Positions 1 through 8,743 of a stretch of DNA of 64,000 nucleotides are shown here, in pieces. The notes under the pieces were generated by a model, which did not search any database, was not told where the DNA came from, and was given only the letters and a program-made list of their open reading frames with translations. A program made the position numbers and the translations under genes. This DNA comes from Micromonospora rubida (lineage in GTDB: Bacteria; Actinomycetota; Actinomycetes; Mycobacteriales; Micromonosporaceae), in contig NZ_JAAALO010000002.1 of NCBI RefSeq assembly GCF_009908295.1, positions 1 to 64,000 of the forward strand. Direction: 5' to 3'. Numbering within the stretch: the first letter of the stretch is position 1; the number at the start of each line of letters is the position of its first letter.

Positions 1-165
1 AGTGTTGCCAAAGGAATCCCAACCAGCCGAAACCCTAAAGTCCGACCAGTCCGGGGTATAAATCATAATTGGCACTGGCTTATCAAGCACCCTGTTGAGT
101 TCTCAAAGAACAACCACACACCATCCGGTGAATCCCACTTAGTGGGACCCCCTTCTGGGGCAACC
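1..165 (-). other. rRNA operon 5' leader (16S gene lies off the left edge)
   Basis: Read on the minus strand this is a transcribed leader that runs out of the window on the left. It contains the block TTGTTCTTTGAGAACTCAAC (about 95-115), which is characteristic of the spacer just upstream of 16S rRNA genes in actinobacteria. Near the promoter lies a short hairpin (arms CCCACT and AGTGGG, about 134-147), possibly part of a processing stem or antiterminator. No mature 16S sequence is inside the window, so the operon itself is inferred from the leader and the promoter behind it. Confidence 0.75.
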
Positions 166-170
166 TCGCT

Positions 171-199
171 AACTTAGCCGATCGCTTCTTCGCCGTCAA
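171..199 (-). promoter_or_regulatory. Strong sigma-70-type promoter for the rRNA operon
   Basis: On the minus strand, TTGACG (194-199) is followed after exactly 17 nt by TAAGTT (171-176). This is the best consensus promoter seen in the window, points left into the rRNA leader, and would start transcription near position 164. Further upstream promoters of the same operon may exist in 200-500 but none is as clear. Confidence 0.75.
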
Positions 200-610
200 C
201 CTCGTTGCCGAGGTTTTCTTTGCTGATTTGATCGACCCCACGTTGACGCTCGCCAGAATTGGCGTTCGTTTCTGTCGTGGGAAACCGCAGACCGGCCGAT
301 CGCCGCTTCGCGGCCATCCGCCCGGCTCCTGCCGGCTTCAGCACTCTACCCGGCCGGCTTCGCGATCGCAACTCCGTCTCACCGGCGTTGCTCGCACCAC
401 CCAGGTTCCCAGCCTCGCTCGGCGTCTCCGCCACGAGCCTGGCGCTTGCTTTCGGCCGGTTTGTCCGGCCTCCCGCTTGCAGAGAGAAAGTTACGCGTAC
501 GACCAAGAGAAGGCAAATCAGTCCCCGTCAATGCTGCCGCCGGGTGGCACCCCGGGGACCGTCCAAAGGCTCACCCGCACACCATGCGCCGGCGTGCCAG
601 AGTGTCTGGC
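200..610. other. Intergenic region upstream of rRNA promoter, no gene seen
   Basis: Open frames here are short, arginine/proline-rich and overlap on several frames, as expected for non-coding high-GC DNA. The part next to the rRNA promoter probably carries its upstream activating region. I see no coding gene with a credible ribosome site before 611. Confidence 0.5.
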
Positions 611-838
611 ATGGATGACGCTCCCGCCCCACCGGCGGCCACGCTCGCCGAGGAAGCCCTGCTCGGCCTGCTGATGCCCTTCTGGCAGCTGGTCATCGGC
701 GCCGTCGTACTGGTCGTCATCCTGGTGTCGGTCACCCGGCTGGCCCGTCGCGGAAGATCCCGGATGACCACCGCACTCCTGGTGACCGCCGGCGCCATCG
801 CCGGCCTCACCGTGATCGGTGTCCTGCTCCAAGGCTGA
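611..838 (+). CDS. Small two-helix membrane protein, unknown function
   Basis: Encodes 75 residues. After a short acidic and alanine-rich start (MDDAPAPPAA) there are two clear hydrophobic helices, about residues 22-42 and 54-73, separated by a basic loop (RLARRGRSR). This predicts a small inner-membrane protein with the loop in the cytoplasm. The ATG at 611 is chosen because upstream in-frame sequence is low-complexity; no strong Shine-Dalgarno is visible. It is convergent with the hydrolase gene at 916-1713. I do not recognise the family; it is accepted as a gene because of the clean amphipathic layout. Confidence 0.55.
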   Translation: MDDAPAPPAATLAEEALLGLLMPFWQLVIGAVVLVVILVSVTRLARRGRSRMTTALLVTAGAIAGLTVIGVLLQG

Positions 839-915
839 CGACCGGCCACCCGCCGCCCTGTGGGCTGGCCCCGGCACCGGCCGCGGGTTCCAGACCGGCC
901 TCCCGGTAGCGGCGC

Positions 916-1713
916 TCAGAGACGACGGTTCGCCAGGCTCGGCAGCTCGGCGCGGATCGCCCGGAGCCGCTCCAGGTCGAGGTCGACGACGGTCAGGCCG
1001 GGGCCGTCCGGCACCTGGCCGAGGACCGTCCCCCACGGGTCGATCACCATGCTGCGGCCGAAGCAGGTACGCCCCGGATCGTGGTCGCCCGTCTGACCGG
1101 CCGCCGCCACGAAGCACTGGTTCTCGATGGCCCGGGCCCGCAGCAGGACCTCCCAGTGGTCCCGCCCGGTGTGCAGCATGAACGCCGCCGGCAGCACCAG
1201 CAGTTGCGCGTCCCCGTCCGTGACCAGTTGCCGGTAGAGCTCGGGGAACCGCAGGTCGTAGCAGATCGACAGGCCGACCCGGACGCCTTCGACGTCGACC
1301 ACCACGGGCTTCTCCCCTGGTGCGACCGTCGCCGACTCCAGGTAGGAGACCCGCCCGGGGATCTCGACGTCGTACAGGTGGATCTTGCGGTAGCTGGTGA
1401 CCAGCGTGCCGGACCGGTCGAAGACCAGCGAGGTGTTGAAGGTGTGTTCCGGATCCGGGCCGACCTCGTGGAAGGATCCCGCGACCAGCCAGATGCCGAG
1501 CCGGCGGGCCACGTCGGCGAAGAACCGGCCCACCGTGCCGTCGACGGGCTCCGGCGCGGGCAGGCCGGCAGCGGGGCCCAGGTAGTCGACGTACTCGGGG
1601 AGGACGGCCAGGTCCGCGCCGGCCGCCGCGGCGCGGCCCAGCAGGGCCTCCGCGGCCGCGAGGTTGGCCGCCCGGTCGTCGCGGGCGTTGAGCTGGCAGA
1701 CGGCGACACGCAT
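916..1713 (-). CDS. Carbon-nitrogen hydrolase (nitrilase superfamily)
   Basis: A 265-residue nitrilase-superfamily amidase. All three catalytic residues are visible: Glu41 in LPEY, Lys111 in SYRKIHLYD and Cys152 in SICYDLRFPE. Length and motif spacing match the stand-alone Nit1/omega-amidase-like branch, which hydrolyses small amides such as alpha-ketoglutaramate or deaminated glutathione; the exact substrate cannot be read from sequence. The ATG at 1713 begins MRVAVCQLN, the usual first beta strand of the fold, so the start is secure. It is a single gene between an unrelated small membrane protein and clpX, probably cytoplasmic and constitutively expressed. Confidence 0.85.
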   Translation of the reverse strand: MRVAVCQLNARDDRAANLAAAEALLGRAAAAGADLAVLPEYVDYLGPAAGLPAPEPVDGTVGRFFADVARRLGIWLVAGSFHEVGPDPEHTFNTSLVFDRSGTLVTSYRKIHLYDVEIPGRVSYLESATVAPGEKPVVVDVEGVRVGLSICYDLRFPELYRQLVTDGDAQLLVLPAAFMLHTGRDHWEVLLRARAIENQCFVAAAGQTGDHDPGRTCFGRSMVIDPWGTVLGQVPDGPGLTVVDLDLERLRAIRAELPSLANRRL

Positions 1714-1810
1714 GGCCCTCAGCGTACGGCCGAAAAAGCGCCCGCGACAGCCTCGGACTTCTCCGGGGCCGCCGCGGGAACACCGCTCCCCCGATCAGGG
1801 GGAGCGCAGG

Positions 1811-3115
1811 TCAGGCCGACTTCTCCTCGCGGTCCCCACGGTCGCGACGGGCCCGGCGGCCGGTGAACTCCCGCGGCACGATCGTCGGGTTGACGTTCTC
1901 CAGGACCACCTCGCGGGTGATCAGCACCCGGGCGGCGTCGGGGTTGCTCGGCACCTCGTACATCGCGGAGAGCAGAACCTCCTCGATGATGGCGCGTAGG
2001 CCACGGGCCCCGGTGCCGCGCAGCATCGCCTGGTCGGCGATCGCCTCCAGGGCCGGATCGTCGAACTCCAGCTCGACGCCGTCGAGCTCGAAGAGGCGTT
2101 GGTACTGCTTGACCAGGGCATTGCGCGGCTCGGTGAGGATCCGCACGAGGGCCGACCGGTCGAGGCTGCGGACGTTGGTGATCACCGGAAGCCGGCCGAC
2201 GAACTCGGGGATCAGCCCGAACTTCAGCATGTCCTCCGGCATCACCTGGCTGAAGATGTCGTCGGCCGAACGGTCGGAGATCGACCGGAGCCGGGAGCCG
2301 AAGCCGGTGCCGCCGTGGCCGGTGCGAGACTCGATGATCTGGTCGAGACCGGCGAAGGCGCCACCGCAGATGAACAGCACGTTGGTGGTGTCGATCTGGA
2401 TGAACTCCTGGTGCGGGTGCTTCCGGCCGCCCTGCGGTGGCACGTTGGCCACCGTGCCCTCCAGCATCTTCAGCAGGGCCTGCTGGACGCCCTCGCCGGA
2501 GACGTCCCGGGTGATCGACGGATTCTCCGACTTGCGGGCGATCTTGTCGACCTCGTCGATGTAGATGATGCCGGTCTCGGCGCGCTTGATGTCGTAGTCC
2601 GCGGCCTGGATCAGCTTGAGGAGGATGTTCTCCACGTCCTCGCCGACGTAGCCGGCCTCGGTCAGCGCGGTGGCGTCGGCGATGGCGAAGGGGACGTTCA
2701 GCATCCGTGCGAGGGTCTGCGCCAGGTGCGTCTTGCCACAGCCGGTCGGCCCGAGCAGCAGGATGTTCGACTTGGCCAGCTCGACGGCGTCGCTACCGGA
2801 ACCCGGCGCGCCGGCCGCCTCGGCCTGGATCCGCTTGTAGTGGTTGTAGACCGCGACCGCGAGCGCCTTCTTGGCCTGGTCCTGGCCGACCACATAGTTG
2901 TCGAGGAACTGGCAGATCTCCATCGGCTTGGGAAGCTCTTCCCACTTCACCTCGCCGGACTCGGCCAACTCCTCCTCGATGATCTCGTTGCAGAGATCGA
3001 TGCACTCGTCGCAGATGTAGACCCCAGGGCCCGCGATGAGCTTCTTGACCTGCTTCTGCGACTTGCCGCAGAAGGAGCATTTGAGTAGGTCGCCGCCGTC
3101 ACCGATCCGTGCCAC
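1811..3115 (-). CDS. clpX: ClpX, ATPase subunit of the Clp protease
   Basis: A 434-residue AAA+ unfoldase that selects tagged proteins and feeds them into ClpP. An N-terminal C4 zinc domain (Cys13, Cys16, Cys35, Cys38) is followed by Walker A GPTGCGKT (122-129), Walker [10 protein letters not shown] (183-191) and the C-terminal ClpB-D2-like small domain. The charged C-terminus ([14 protein letters not shown]) is unstructured. The start is GTG at 3115, preceded by AGGGAGAA. It lies about 210 bp downstream of clpP2 in the same direction, the usual clpP-clpX order, so it may be co-transcribed or have its own promoter in 3116-3323. Confidence 0.97.
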   Translation of the reverse strand: MARIGDGGDLLKCSFCGKSQKQVKKLIAGPGVYICDECIDLCNEIIEEELAESGEVKWEELPKPMEICQFLDNYVVGQDQAKKALAVAVYNHYKRIQAEAAGAPGSGSDAVELAKSNILLLGPTGCGKTHLAQTLARMLNVPFAIADATALTEAGYVGEDVENILLKLIQAADYDIKRAETGIIYIDEVDKIARKSENPSITRDVSGEGVQQALLKMLEGTVANVPPQGGRKHPHQEFIQIDTTNVLFICGGAFAGLDQIIESRTGHGGTGFGSRLRSISDRSADDIFSQVMPEDMLKFGLIPEFVGRLPVITNVRSLDRSALVRILTEPRNALVKQYQRLFELDGVELEFDDPALEAIADQAMLRGTGARGLRAIIEEVLLSAMYEVPSNPDAARVLITREVVLENVNPTIVPREFTGRRARRDRGDREEKSA

Positions 3116-3323
3116 CTACGTTCTCCCTGCACTCATCGGCCGGTGCACCGGCCATGACTTGCGGACGTTGCGCCCCGTCCGGCTCTGTTCGCCCGCCGAC
3201 CCGACCCGACGCAGCGGTACGGACCCGACGTTACCCGCTGGCGGGGGTTTCTCCGACCCCCAATTCGGGCGTGTCAGAGGCCGACCGGGAACCCGGCCGG
3301 CCGGCCTCCGACCCGTTGCTCGG

Positions 3324-3986
3324 TCAGCGGGCCGCGTTGGCGGCCAGCAGGCCCTTCTTGCGGCTGGTGAGGATCGTGTCGACCAGCCCGTACTCGCGGG
3401 ACTCCTCGGCCGTCATGATCTTGTCCCGGTCGATGTCCTTGCGGACCTTGTCGAGCGGCCGGTTGCAGTGCTGGGAGAGCATGTCCTCCAGCTGGGTCCG
3501 CATCCGCAGGATCTCCCGGGCCTGGATCTCGATGTCCGAGCCCTGCCCGTAGCCGCCCTCGGTCGCCGGCTGGTGGATGATGATCCGCGAGTTCGGCAGC
3601 GCCATCCGCTTGCCCGGCGTGCCGGCGGCCAGCAACACGGCGGCCGCGCTGGCGGCCTGACCGAGACAGACCGTCGAGACGTCCGGCCGGATGTACTGCA
3701 TCGTGTCGTAGATCGCCGTCATGGCGGTGAAGGAACCGCCCGGTGAGTTGATGTACATGGTGATGTCGCGGTCCGGGTCGGTGCCCTCGAGCGTCAGTAG
3801 CTGCGCCATCACGTCGTTGGCGGACGCGTCGTCCACCTGGACGCCGAGGAAGATGATCCGGTCCTCGAAGAGCTTGTTGTACGGGTTGGACTCCTTCACC
3901 CCGTACGACGTGCGCTCGACGAACGACGGCAGGACGTAGCGGTTGTGCACGGCCGCGAACTGGGGCGGCAGGCTCAGGTCGGTCAT
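3324..3986 (-). CDS. clpP2: ClpP2, ATP-dependent Clp protease proteolytic subunit
   Basis: A 220-residue serine peptidase. The catalytic Ser113 sits in GQAASAA and His138 in IIIHQP. Together with the adjacent ClpP1 it would form the mixed 14-mer typical of actinobacteria, degrading proteins delivered by ClpX or ClpC. The start chosen is the ATG at 3986 (MTDLSLPP), preceded by GAGCGAGGAG at good spacing; only 14 bp separate it from the clpP1 stop, so the two are an operon. N-terminal residues 1-20 are probably removed by autoprocessing, as known for the family. Confidence 0.96.
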   Translation of the reverse strand: MTDLSLPPQFAAVHNRYVLPSFVERTSYGVKESNPYNKLFEDRIIFLGVQVDDASANDVMAQLLTLEGTDPDRDITMYINSPGGSFTAMTAIYDTMQYIRPDVSTVCLGQAASAAAVLLAAGTPGKRMALPNSRIIIHQPATEGGYGQGSDIEIQAREILRMRTQLEDMLSQHCNRPLDKVRKDIDRDKIMTAEESREYGLVDTILTSRKKGLLAANAAR

Positions 3987-4000
3987 CGTCAGCTCCTCGC

Positions 4001-4642
4001 TCAGCTCAGGGTCCCGGCGCCTTCCGGAACCTGGGTGGCTCCGGTGATCACCTTGTCGATGAAGCCGTAATCCCTGGCCTCCTGGGCGGTGAACCAGCGG
4101 TCGCGGTCCGAGTCCGCCTCGATCTGCGCCTGGGTCTGGCCGGTGTGGTGCGCGACCCGCTCCTGGAACATCCGCTTCGTGTAGAGCATCTGCTCCGCCT
4201 GGATGGCGATGTCGGAGGCGGTGCCGCCCATGCCGCCGGACGGCTGGTGCATCATGATCCGCGCGTGGGGCAGGGCGTACCGCTTGCCCTTGGTGCCCGC
4301 GCAGAGCAGGAGCTGGCCCATGGAGGCCGCCATGCCCATCGCCACGGTCGACACGTCGTTGTCGATGAACTGCATGGTGTCGTAGATCGCCATGCCGGAG
4401 TAGACCGAGCCACCCGGCGAGTTGATCCAGAGGTTGATGTCGCGGTCCGGGTCCTCCGCGGCGAGCAGCAGCAGCTGCGCGCAGATGCGGTTGGCGACCT
4501 GGTCGGTCACCTCGCTGCCCAGGAAGATGATGCGCTCCTTGAGCAACCGGTTGTAGACCGAGTCGTCGAGGTTGCCAATGTTGTCGCCACCGCGGGCCTC
4601 GATCGCCCGGAGCGGCTTCGCTGGGATGTGCATGTCGGTCAT
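4001..4642 (-). CDS. clpP1: ClpP1, ATP-dependent Clp protease proteolytic subunit
   Basis: A 213-residue ClpP-family serine protease with Ser107 in GMAASMGQ, His132 in MMHQPSGG and the conserved acidic residue near 177. The INSPGGSV oxyanion strand is at 74-81. It is the first gene of clpP1-clpP2 and differs from ClpP2 in its handle and hydrophobic-pocket residues, as expected for partners of a hetero-tetradecamer. The start ATG 4642 is supported by the spacing to the AGCGAAGGG upstream. The 170 bp between it and tig should hold the operon promoter. Confidence 0.96.
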   Translation of the reverse strand: MTDMHIPAKPLRAIEARGGDNIGNLDDSVYNRLLKERIIFLGSEVTDQVANRICAQLLLLAAEDPDRDINLWINSPGGSVYSGMAIYDTMQFIDNDVSTVAMGMAASMGQLLLCAGTKGKRYALPHARIMMHQPSGGMGGTASDIAIQAEQMLYTKRMFQERVAHHTGQTQAQIEADSDRDRWFTAQEARDYGFIDKVITGATQVPEGAGTLS

Positions 4643-4812
4643 GGCAGCCCTTCGCTCTCCGTACCGTCTTCCCCGACACTAACCGCTCACCCGGGTGACA
4701 CAGTCCCGGTCGGGGCGCTTTTCGCTCTCAGCGCAGCCCCTCCCAGACGTACCCGGAAAAGGGTTTCGGCCGCCGTCCACCGGGACCGGTGGACGGCGGC
4801 CTCAGCCGACGA

Positions 4813-6165
4813 TCAGTGCTCGTGGTCGTGGTCGTGGGCCTCGTCGCTCTCGGCGCGGATCGCGTCGAGGCTGACCTCGTTGCCCGCCGAGTCCTTGATC
4901 TTGATGTGCTCCATCACCGAGGCGAGCGCCTTGCCCCGCCGCACGTCGCCGAAGACCGCGGCCGCCGCGCCGGAGCGGACGAGCTGGTCGTAGTACTGCT
5001 GCGGGGCCATCCCGGCGCGCTGGGCGCGGTGGACGATCTCGTGGCCGAACTCGTCGTCGGAGACCTGGACGTCCTCGGCGTCGGCCAGGATGTCCAGCAG
5101 CAGCTGGATCTTGACCCCGTCGGTCGCCGCCTCGTTCAGCTCGGCGTCGATCTGCTCCTCGGTCTTCTCCTCGGCGGCGAGGTACTCCTCCAGCGAGGCG
5201 CCGATCCGCTCCAGCTGGTCGACCATGGCCTGCTTGCGGCTCTCGACCTCATCGCGGACCACGCCCTCCGGCGCCGGCACCTCGGCGGCCTCGACGAGCT
5301 GCTCGAGGGCCTTGTCCCGGGCGGCGTAGATCTGCTCGACGCGCTTGCCCCGGGTGACCTTCTCGCGCAGGTCGTCGCGCAGCTCGTCGATGGTGTCGAA
5401 CTCGCTCGCCAGCTGCGCGAAGTCGTCGTCGAGCTCGGGCAGCTCCTTCTCCTTGACCGTGCGCACGGTCACCGCCACCTCGGCGTCCCGGCCGGCGAAG
5501 TCGCCGCCGACGAGCTGGGTGGTGAAGGTGGTGCTCTCGCCGGCGGCGAGGCCCACGAGAGCCTCGTCCATCCCCGGCAGGAGCTGCTTGCTGCCGACCT
5601 CGTGGGAGATGTTGGTCGCCTGCCCGCCGGGGACGTCCTCACCGTCGACCGTGGCGTTCAGGTCGATCTGGACGTAGTCACCCTCGGCTGCGGCCCGCTC
5701 GACGGTCTTCAGGGTGGCGAACCGCTCGCGCAGGTTCTTCACCTGCTCGTCGATCTCGCTGTCGTCGATCTGGAGCTCGTCGACGGTGACCTCGATGCTG
5801 TCCAGGTCCGGCAGGGTGATCTCGGGCCGTACGTCGACCTCGGCGGTGAAGTTCAGCGAGTCACCGTCGTTGAACTCGGTGATCTCGACATCGGGGCGGC
5901 CGAGGGTCTTCAGGTCATGCTCGCGGACCGCGGCGAGGATGTTCTGCGGGATGGCCTCCTGCACCGCCTCGTTGAGGACGGTGCCCCGGCCCACCCGCTG
6001 GTCGATCACGGCGGTCGGCACCTTGCCCCGGCGGAAGCCCGGCACCTGCACCTGCGAACCGATCTCCCGGTACGCCTTCTTGAGGCTCGGCTCGAGCTCG
6101 ACGAACGGCACCTCGATGGCGAGCCGCACGCGCGTCGGGCTCAGAGTCTCGACGGTGCTCTTCAC
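4813..6165 (-). CDS. tig: Trigger factor, ribosome-associated chaperone
   Basis: A 450-residue ribosome-bound chaperone and peptidyl-prolyl isomerase. The N-terminal ribosome-binding domain carries the signature GFRRGKVP near residues 43-50, followed by the FKBP-like domain (about 150-240) and a long helical C-terminal domain. The last residues are His/Asp-rich (DEAHDHDHEH), a natural tail common in actinobacteria. The start GTG 6165 is fixed by AAGGAGT seven bases upstream. Gene order tig-clpP1-clpP2-clpX is conserved in many bacteria and links nascent-chain folding with proteolysis. Confidence 0.97.
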   Translation of the reverse strand: MKSTVETLSPTRVRLAIEVPFVELEPSLKKAYREIGSQVQVPGFRRGKVPTAVIDQRVGRGTVLNEAVQEAIPQNILAAVREHDLKTLGRPDVEITEFNDGDSLNFTAEVDVRPEITLPDLDSIEVTVDELQIDDSEIDEQVKNLRERFATLKTVERAAAEGDYVQIDLNATVDGEDVPGGQATNISHEVGSKQLLPGMDEALVGLAAGESTTFTTQLVGGDFAGRDAEVAVTVRTVKEKELPELDDDFAQLASEFDTIDELRDDLREKVTRGKRVEQIYAARDKALEQLVEAAEVPAPEGVVRDEVESRKQAMVDQLERIGASLEEYLAAEEKTEEQIDAELNEAATDGVKIQLLLDILADAEDVQVSDDEFGHEIVHRAQRAGMAPQQYYDQLVRSGAAAAVFGDVRRGKALASVMEHIKIKDSAGNEVSLDAIRAESDEAHDHDHEH

Positions 6166-6308
6166 AGGCGTACTCCTTGACGGATCTCAGTTGAGTCTGG
6201 GCGTAATTCGGCCCATCGAGTGTAGGTGAGCCGACGCGGCTCTCCGGCAGCGCCCGGGGGCCGCGCGGAAACGGCGGCTCCCGGGACGCTCCCGGCCGCG
6301 GACGACAG

Positions 6309-6382
6309 TCGGGGTGGCGGGATTTGAACCCACGGCCCCTCGCTCCCAAAGCGAGTGCGCTACCAAGCTGCGCCACACCCCG
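6309..6382 (-). tRNA. tRNA-Pro (anticodon UGG)
   Basis: On the minus strand the acceptor stem CGGGGTG pairs with CACCCCG, the anticodon stem CTCGC/GCGAG holds the loop TTTGGGA with anticodon TGG, and the T arm GTGGG/CCCGC carries TTCAAAT. The discriminator A is at 6309. The 3' CCA is not encoded, unlike the tRNA-Gly further on. Confidence 0.95.
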
Positions 6383-6798
6383 TGGCGACGAGAAGTGTAT
6401 GCCTTGGCCGCCTGCCCGGGGTGCCGGGGCGGGGCCCGACACCCCGGAACCACCCCGAAGGGACACCGGACCACAATCGGCGCACGCCCCACCACCCCGA
6501 CGGGCCGGCGGCGCGCGGGCCGCCGGTGAGATGCGCCGACGGCCAACGCTGAGCGCTCCCCCTCCGACGACCCTCGATCCTGCCCCGACGGGACCAGGCC
6601 GACGGGAGGCAGGACCGACGGGGCCAGGCCGCGGGGCCAGGCCGCGGGGGGCAAGGCCTGCGGGGGCAAATACAGGGAAAGTGTGGCCATGCCGTGCTGG
6701 GAGGCCACACATTCCGCGAATCTGCGGGGTTTTGTACGGGGAGGGGTGGGTGGGGCGGTGGGGGGAGACACGGATGCGCGGCGGGGCCGGGCACCAGG
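6383..6798. other. Intergenic, no gene seen
   Basis: Very G/C-rich and asymmetrical in strand composition, with short repeats of the kind GGCCAGGCCG around 6618-6650. Frames open here are compositional artefacts without ribosome sites. Transcription from both edges is tRNA-directed; nothing else is recognised. Confidence 0.5.
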
Positions 6799-6804
6799 TA
6801 GGCT
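6799..6804 (+). promoter_or_regulatory. Probable -10 box for tRNA-Gly
   Basis: TAGGCT lies 29 bp before the first base of the tRNA, a suitable distance for a promoter of a short precursor. No good -35 hexamer is visible at 17-19 bp upstream, so this is a tentative call. Confidence 0.35.
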
Positions 6805-6833
6805 GTCGGCGCGAGCTGTACGGCAGGTCGCAC

Positions 6834-6907
6834 GCGGGCGTAGCTCAATGGTAGAGCTTCAGTCTTCCAAACTGACTACGCGAGTTCGATTCTCGTCGCC
6901 CGCTCCA
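6834..6907 (+). tRNA. tRNA-Gly (anticodon UCC), CCA encoded
   Basis: The acceptor stem GCGGGCG pairs with CGCCCGC, the anticodon stem TCAGT/ACTGA encloses CTTCCAA with anticodon TCC at 6866-6868, and the T loop is TTCGATT. The discriminator T6904 is followed by an encoded CCA (6905-6907). tRNA 3' ends are frequent integration sites in actinobacteria; the DNA immediately downstream is degenerate (see 6953-7512). Confidence 0.95.
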
Positions 6908-6914
6908 GGAGTAC

Positions 6915-6952
6915 CGGCCCAGGTCAGTGGCACTTTCGTCGCACCTGGGCCG
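6915..6952 (+). terminator. Hairpin terminator behind tRNA-Gly
   Basis: Perfect 10-bp inverted repeat, CGGCCCAGGT pairing with ACCTGGGCCG, separated by an 18-nt loop, then CTCTCGTTTC. Its place 8 nt after the tRNA suits factor-independent termination of the tRNA transcript. Confidence 0.7.
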
Positions 6953-7148
6953 CTCTCGTTTCAGCCCTTACTGATCTTGCGTGCCATTGGCGTGCCAGTA
7001 GCGCCGGCCGTGCCGTCCGAGGCGGGTTCGCGTACCGGACGCTTGGGCTTCTTGTCCTTGCCGGCTTCTGCTTCACCGGCCTGTCGCAGGCCTTGTCCTT
7101 CGCCTTGCCGGGCTTGAGCACGCGCCGACCCATGAAGCCGGTGGTCAT
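6924..7148 (-). pseudogene. Possible small basic protein, probably frameshifted
   Basis: An ATG at 7148 has a good ribosome site (CTGGGAGT, 3 nt spacer) and opens MTTGFMGRRVLKPGKAKDKA. The same frame then becomes irregular, while a neighbouring frame in 6961-7070 gives a more natural lysine-rich end (KDKKPKRPV ... MARKISKG). The combination suggests one small basic gene with a frameshift between about 7050 and 7100. It could equally be chance. I do not recognise the family. Confidence 0.25.
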
Positions 7149-7512
7149 ACGACTCCCAGCGCGACGGCGACGAGCGCGAGCGGGCCGGCCGACGTCGTGG
7201 TCGTGGCGCTCGGCCGCCACGCCGCTTCACGGCGTGCCACCGGGTATCGAAGTCCAGGCGCGCAACAAGCCGCCGACACGGCAAGCCGCCCCCGGCCCGA
7301 AGGCCGGGGCGGTGAACCGTACGCACGCCGGACAGCCACGCGAAGCTGTCGGTTCAGGTCACGCGGCTTGAGGTCAGGGTCGGAGAACGGGGGCCGGCAA
7401 CGAGTTGAGCCAGAACCGATGCCAGGCGCTTCCGTTCGGCTCGGAGACTCGACCACTCCGAGGCCGGTAGCCGCAGCACGTTCCGGTCCTTCTCGCCGAC
7501 GGTCGATTCGAG
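6953..7512. other. Degenerate intergenic stretch downstream of tRNA-Gly
   Basis: Apart from the doubtful small basic gene there is no convincing gene. At 7286-7312 there is a stem of CCGCCCCCGGCC with GGCCGGGGCGG around CGAA, followed by GGTGAACC. That layout resembles the 3' end hairpin of IS200/IS605-type elements, but no TnpA or TnpB sequence is recognisable upstream, so it may only be a terminator. Confidence 0.35.
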
Positions 7513-7542
7513 TTGTCCACATTGAGTGACATCGGCTAGCGT
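7513..7542 (+). promoter_or_regulatory. Promoter of the lipoprotein gene, leaderless
   Basis: TTGTCC (7513-7518), an 18-nt spacer, and TAGCGT (7537-7542). The GTG start codon at 7551 lies only 8 nt beyond the -10 box, so the transcript should begin at or next to the start codon. Confidence 0.55.
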
Positions 7543-7550
7543 GCCCGCCT

Positions 7551-8066
7551 GTGAAGCCTTTTCGGATTACCTCTGCTCTGTTGATCTGCACCTCCCTGAT
7601 GGCTCTCACCGCGTGCGGTGGGGAGGAGGAGACCCCGACCACGGCCGGGTCCACGCCGTCTGCCTCCACGGTTCCCTCCTCGGCTGCTGCCTCCGCCTCC
7701 TCGGTGCCGTCCTCGTCGGCCGCAACGGACGCCAAGGGCGGCACGAGCGACAAGAAGCTCTGCGAGTCGGCGAAGAAGGCCGGGAACGACATGAAGGCCC
7801 AGTTCGTCGCCGCCATGCAGTCCGGCGACCCGTCGCCGGCCGCGTTCAAGAAGATCCTGACCGATCTGGACGAGAAGCTGACCACGTTGGCCTCCACCGG
7901 GGGCGACAGCAAGGTGGCCGCCGCCCTGAAGCAGTTCGGGGTGGAGGCATCCAAGGCCGCAGCGGCAGCGGACCCGGCAGACGCCGCCGACAACCCCGCC
8001 TTCGAGAAGGCCGGCGCGGACATCACGGCCGCATGCAAGGCTGCCGGAGTCAACGTCAACTTCTGA
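7551..8066 (+). CDS. Secreted lipoprotein, unknown function
   Basis: Encodes 171 residues. A basic start (MKPFR), a hydrophobic core and the lipobox LTAC with Cys22 mark a type II signal peptide, so the mature protein is lipid-anchored on the outer face of the membrane. Residues 23-60 are a Ser/Thr/Ala/Pro-rich linker; the remainder is predicted helical, lysine-rich, with one further Cys pair (ESAKK and AACKA regions). The GTG start at 7551 is supported by the leaderless promoter directly before it and the lack of a Shine-Dalgarno. A strong hairpin ends the unit. No enzymatic motif is visible. Confidence 0.8.
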   Translation: MKPFRITSALLICTSLMALTACGGEEETPTTAGSTPSASTVPSSAAASASSVPSSSAATDAKGGTSDKKLCESAKKAGNDMKAQFVAAMQSGDPSPAAFKKILTDLDEKLTTLASTGGDSKVAAALKQFGVEASKAAAAADPADAADNPAFEKAGADITAACKAAGVNVNF

Positions 8067-8098
8067 CGACATCATCTCCAGCGGCTGATTGACCACCA

Positions 8099-8148
8099 GC
8101 GCGGCTGTCATCGCGGCCTCCCCAATCGGCCGGCGATGACAGCCGCGC
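8099..8148 (+). terminator. Long perfect hairpin behind the lipoprotein gene
   Basis: A perfect 16-bp inverted repeat, GCGCGGCTGTCATCGC with GCGATGACAGCCGCGC, around an 18-nt loop. It begins 33 nt after the lipoprotein stop. No U tract follows, as is common in high-GC genomes. It insulates the island that starts at 8342. Confidence 0.7.
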
Positions 8149-8341
8149 TCGGTTCTCACGGATTCTGATTCCGTCGCCCGATCCATACTCGACCCACCTG
8201 GTTGTCGGTCAGAGACGGGCACCGACGTGACAAGAGTCGGAGATCAGTCACTCGGCCGGAGTCTCCCAAGACCTTCGGAACTGCCACCGTTGGTCGGCCT
8301 CGGCTAGCCTGGATCACACGCGGTCGAAGCCAGGAGGCGCA

Positions 8342-8743
8342 ATGGAACTGTGGCTCAGAATCGACAACGATCCGGCGGGGACCGAGGCGACGACGCTCTA
8401 CCGTTGGCTCGCCCGCGACCGCCAACTCGCCCGGCACGCGCGGCTCTCCCCGGCCGCCGGGGCACCGACCGACGGAGAGATGAGCGGCGGCTCGTTGGAA
8501 ATGGTCAACGTCGTTCTCTCCAACAGCATCGCGCTGGCCAGCCTGATCACCTCGATCGTGGCGTTCCGGAAGGCGCAGAAGCAACAGCGGGGAAGCTCCG
8601 GTGATCCGATCATCGTGCTGCTGGAACGACCGGGCAGGTCCATCGCCATCGACGACGACTCCACGGCCGAAAGCGTGATCGAACTGCTCGATGCGGCGGA
8701 TCCCGCCGCGGCCGGGGTGACCTCCGATGGCAACGCTCGCTGA
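8342..8743 (+). CDS. EACC1-like effector-associated small protein
   Basis: Encodes 133 residues. It opens with ELWLRIDNDP and LYRWLARD, then a central hydrophobic segment NVVLSNSIALASLITSIVAF (about 55-75), then a short beta-rich end ending in acidic residues. This matches my recollection of the effector-associated constant component 1 (EACC1) family, which in actinobacteria sits beside caspase-like and NTPase effectors in conflict systems. The AGGAGG 6 nt before ATG 8342 is an ideal ribosome site. Its 3' end overlaps the next gene by 17 bp, so the two are translated together. The biochemical role of EACC1 is unknown; an adaptor between sensor and effector is an inference. Confidence 0.75.
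   Translation: MELWLRIDNDPAGTEATTLYRWLARDRQLARHARLSPAAGAPTDGEMSGGSLEMVNVVLSNSIALASLITSIVAFRKAQKQQRGSSGDPIIVLLERPGRSIAIDDDSTAESVIELLDAADPAAAGVTSDGNAR

Noticed and set aside
228..674. Overlapping open frames near the left edge
   Set aside because: Three frames overlap, all Arg/Pro/Ser-rich, none with a ribosome site; the region is upstream DNA of an rRNA promoter.
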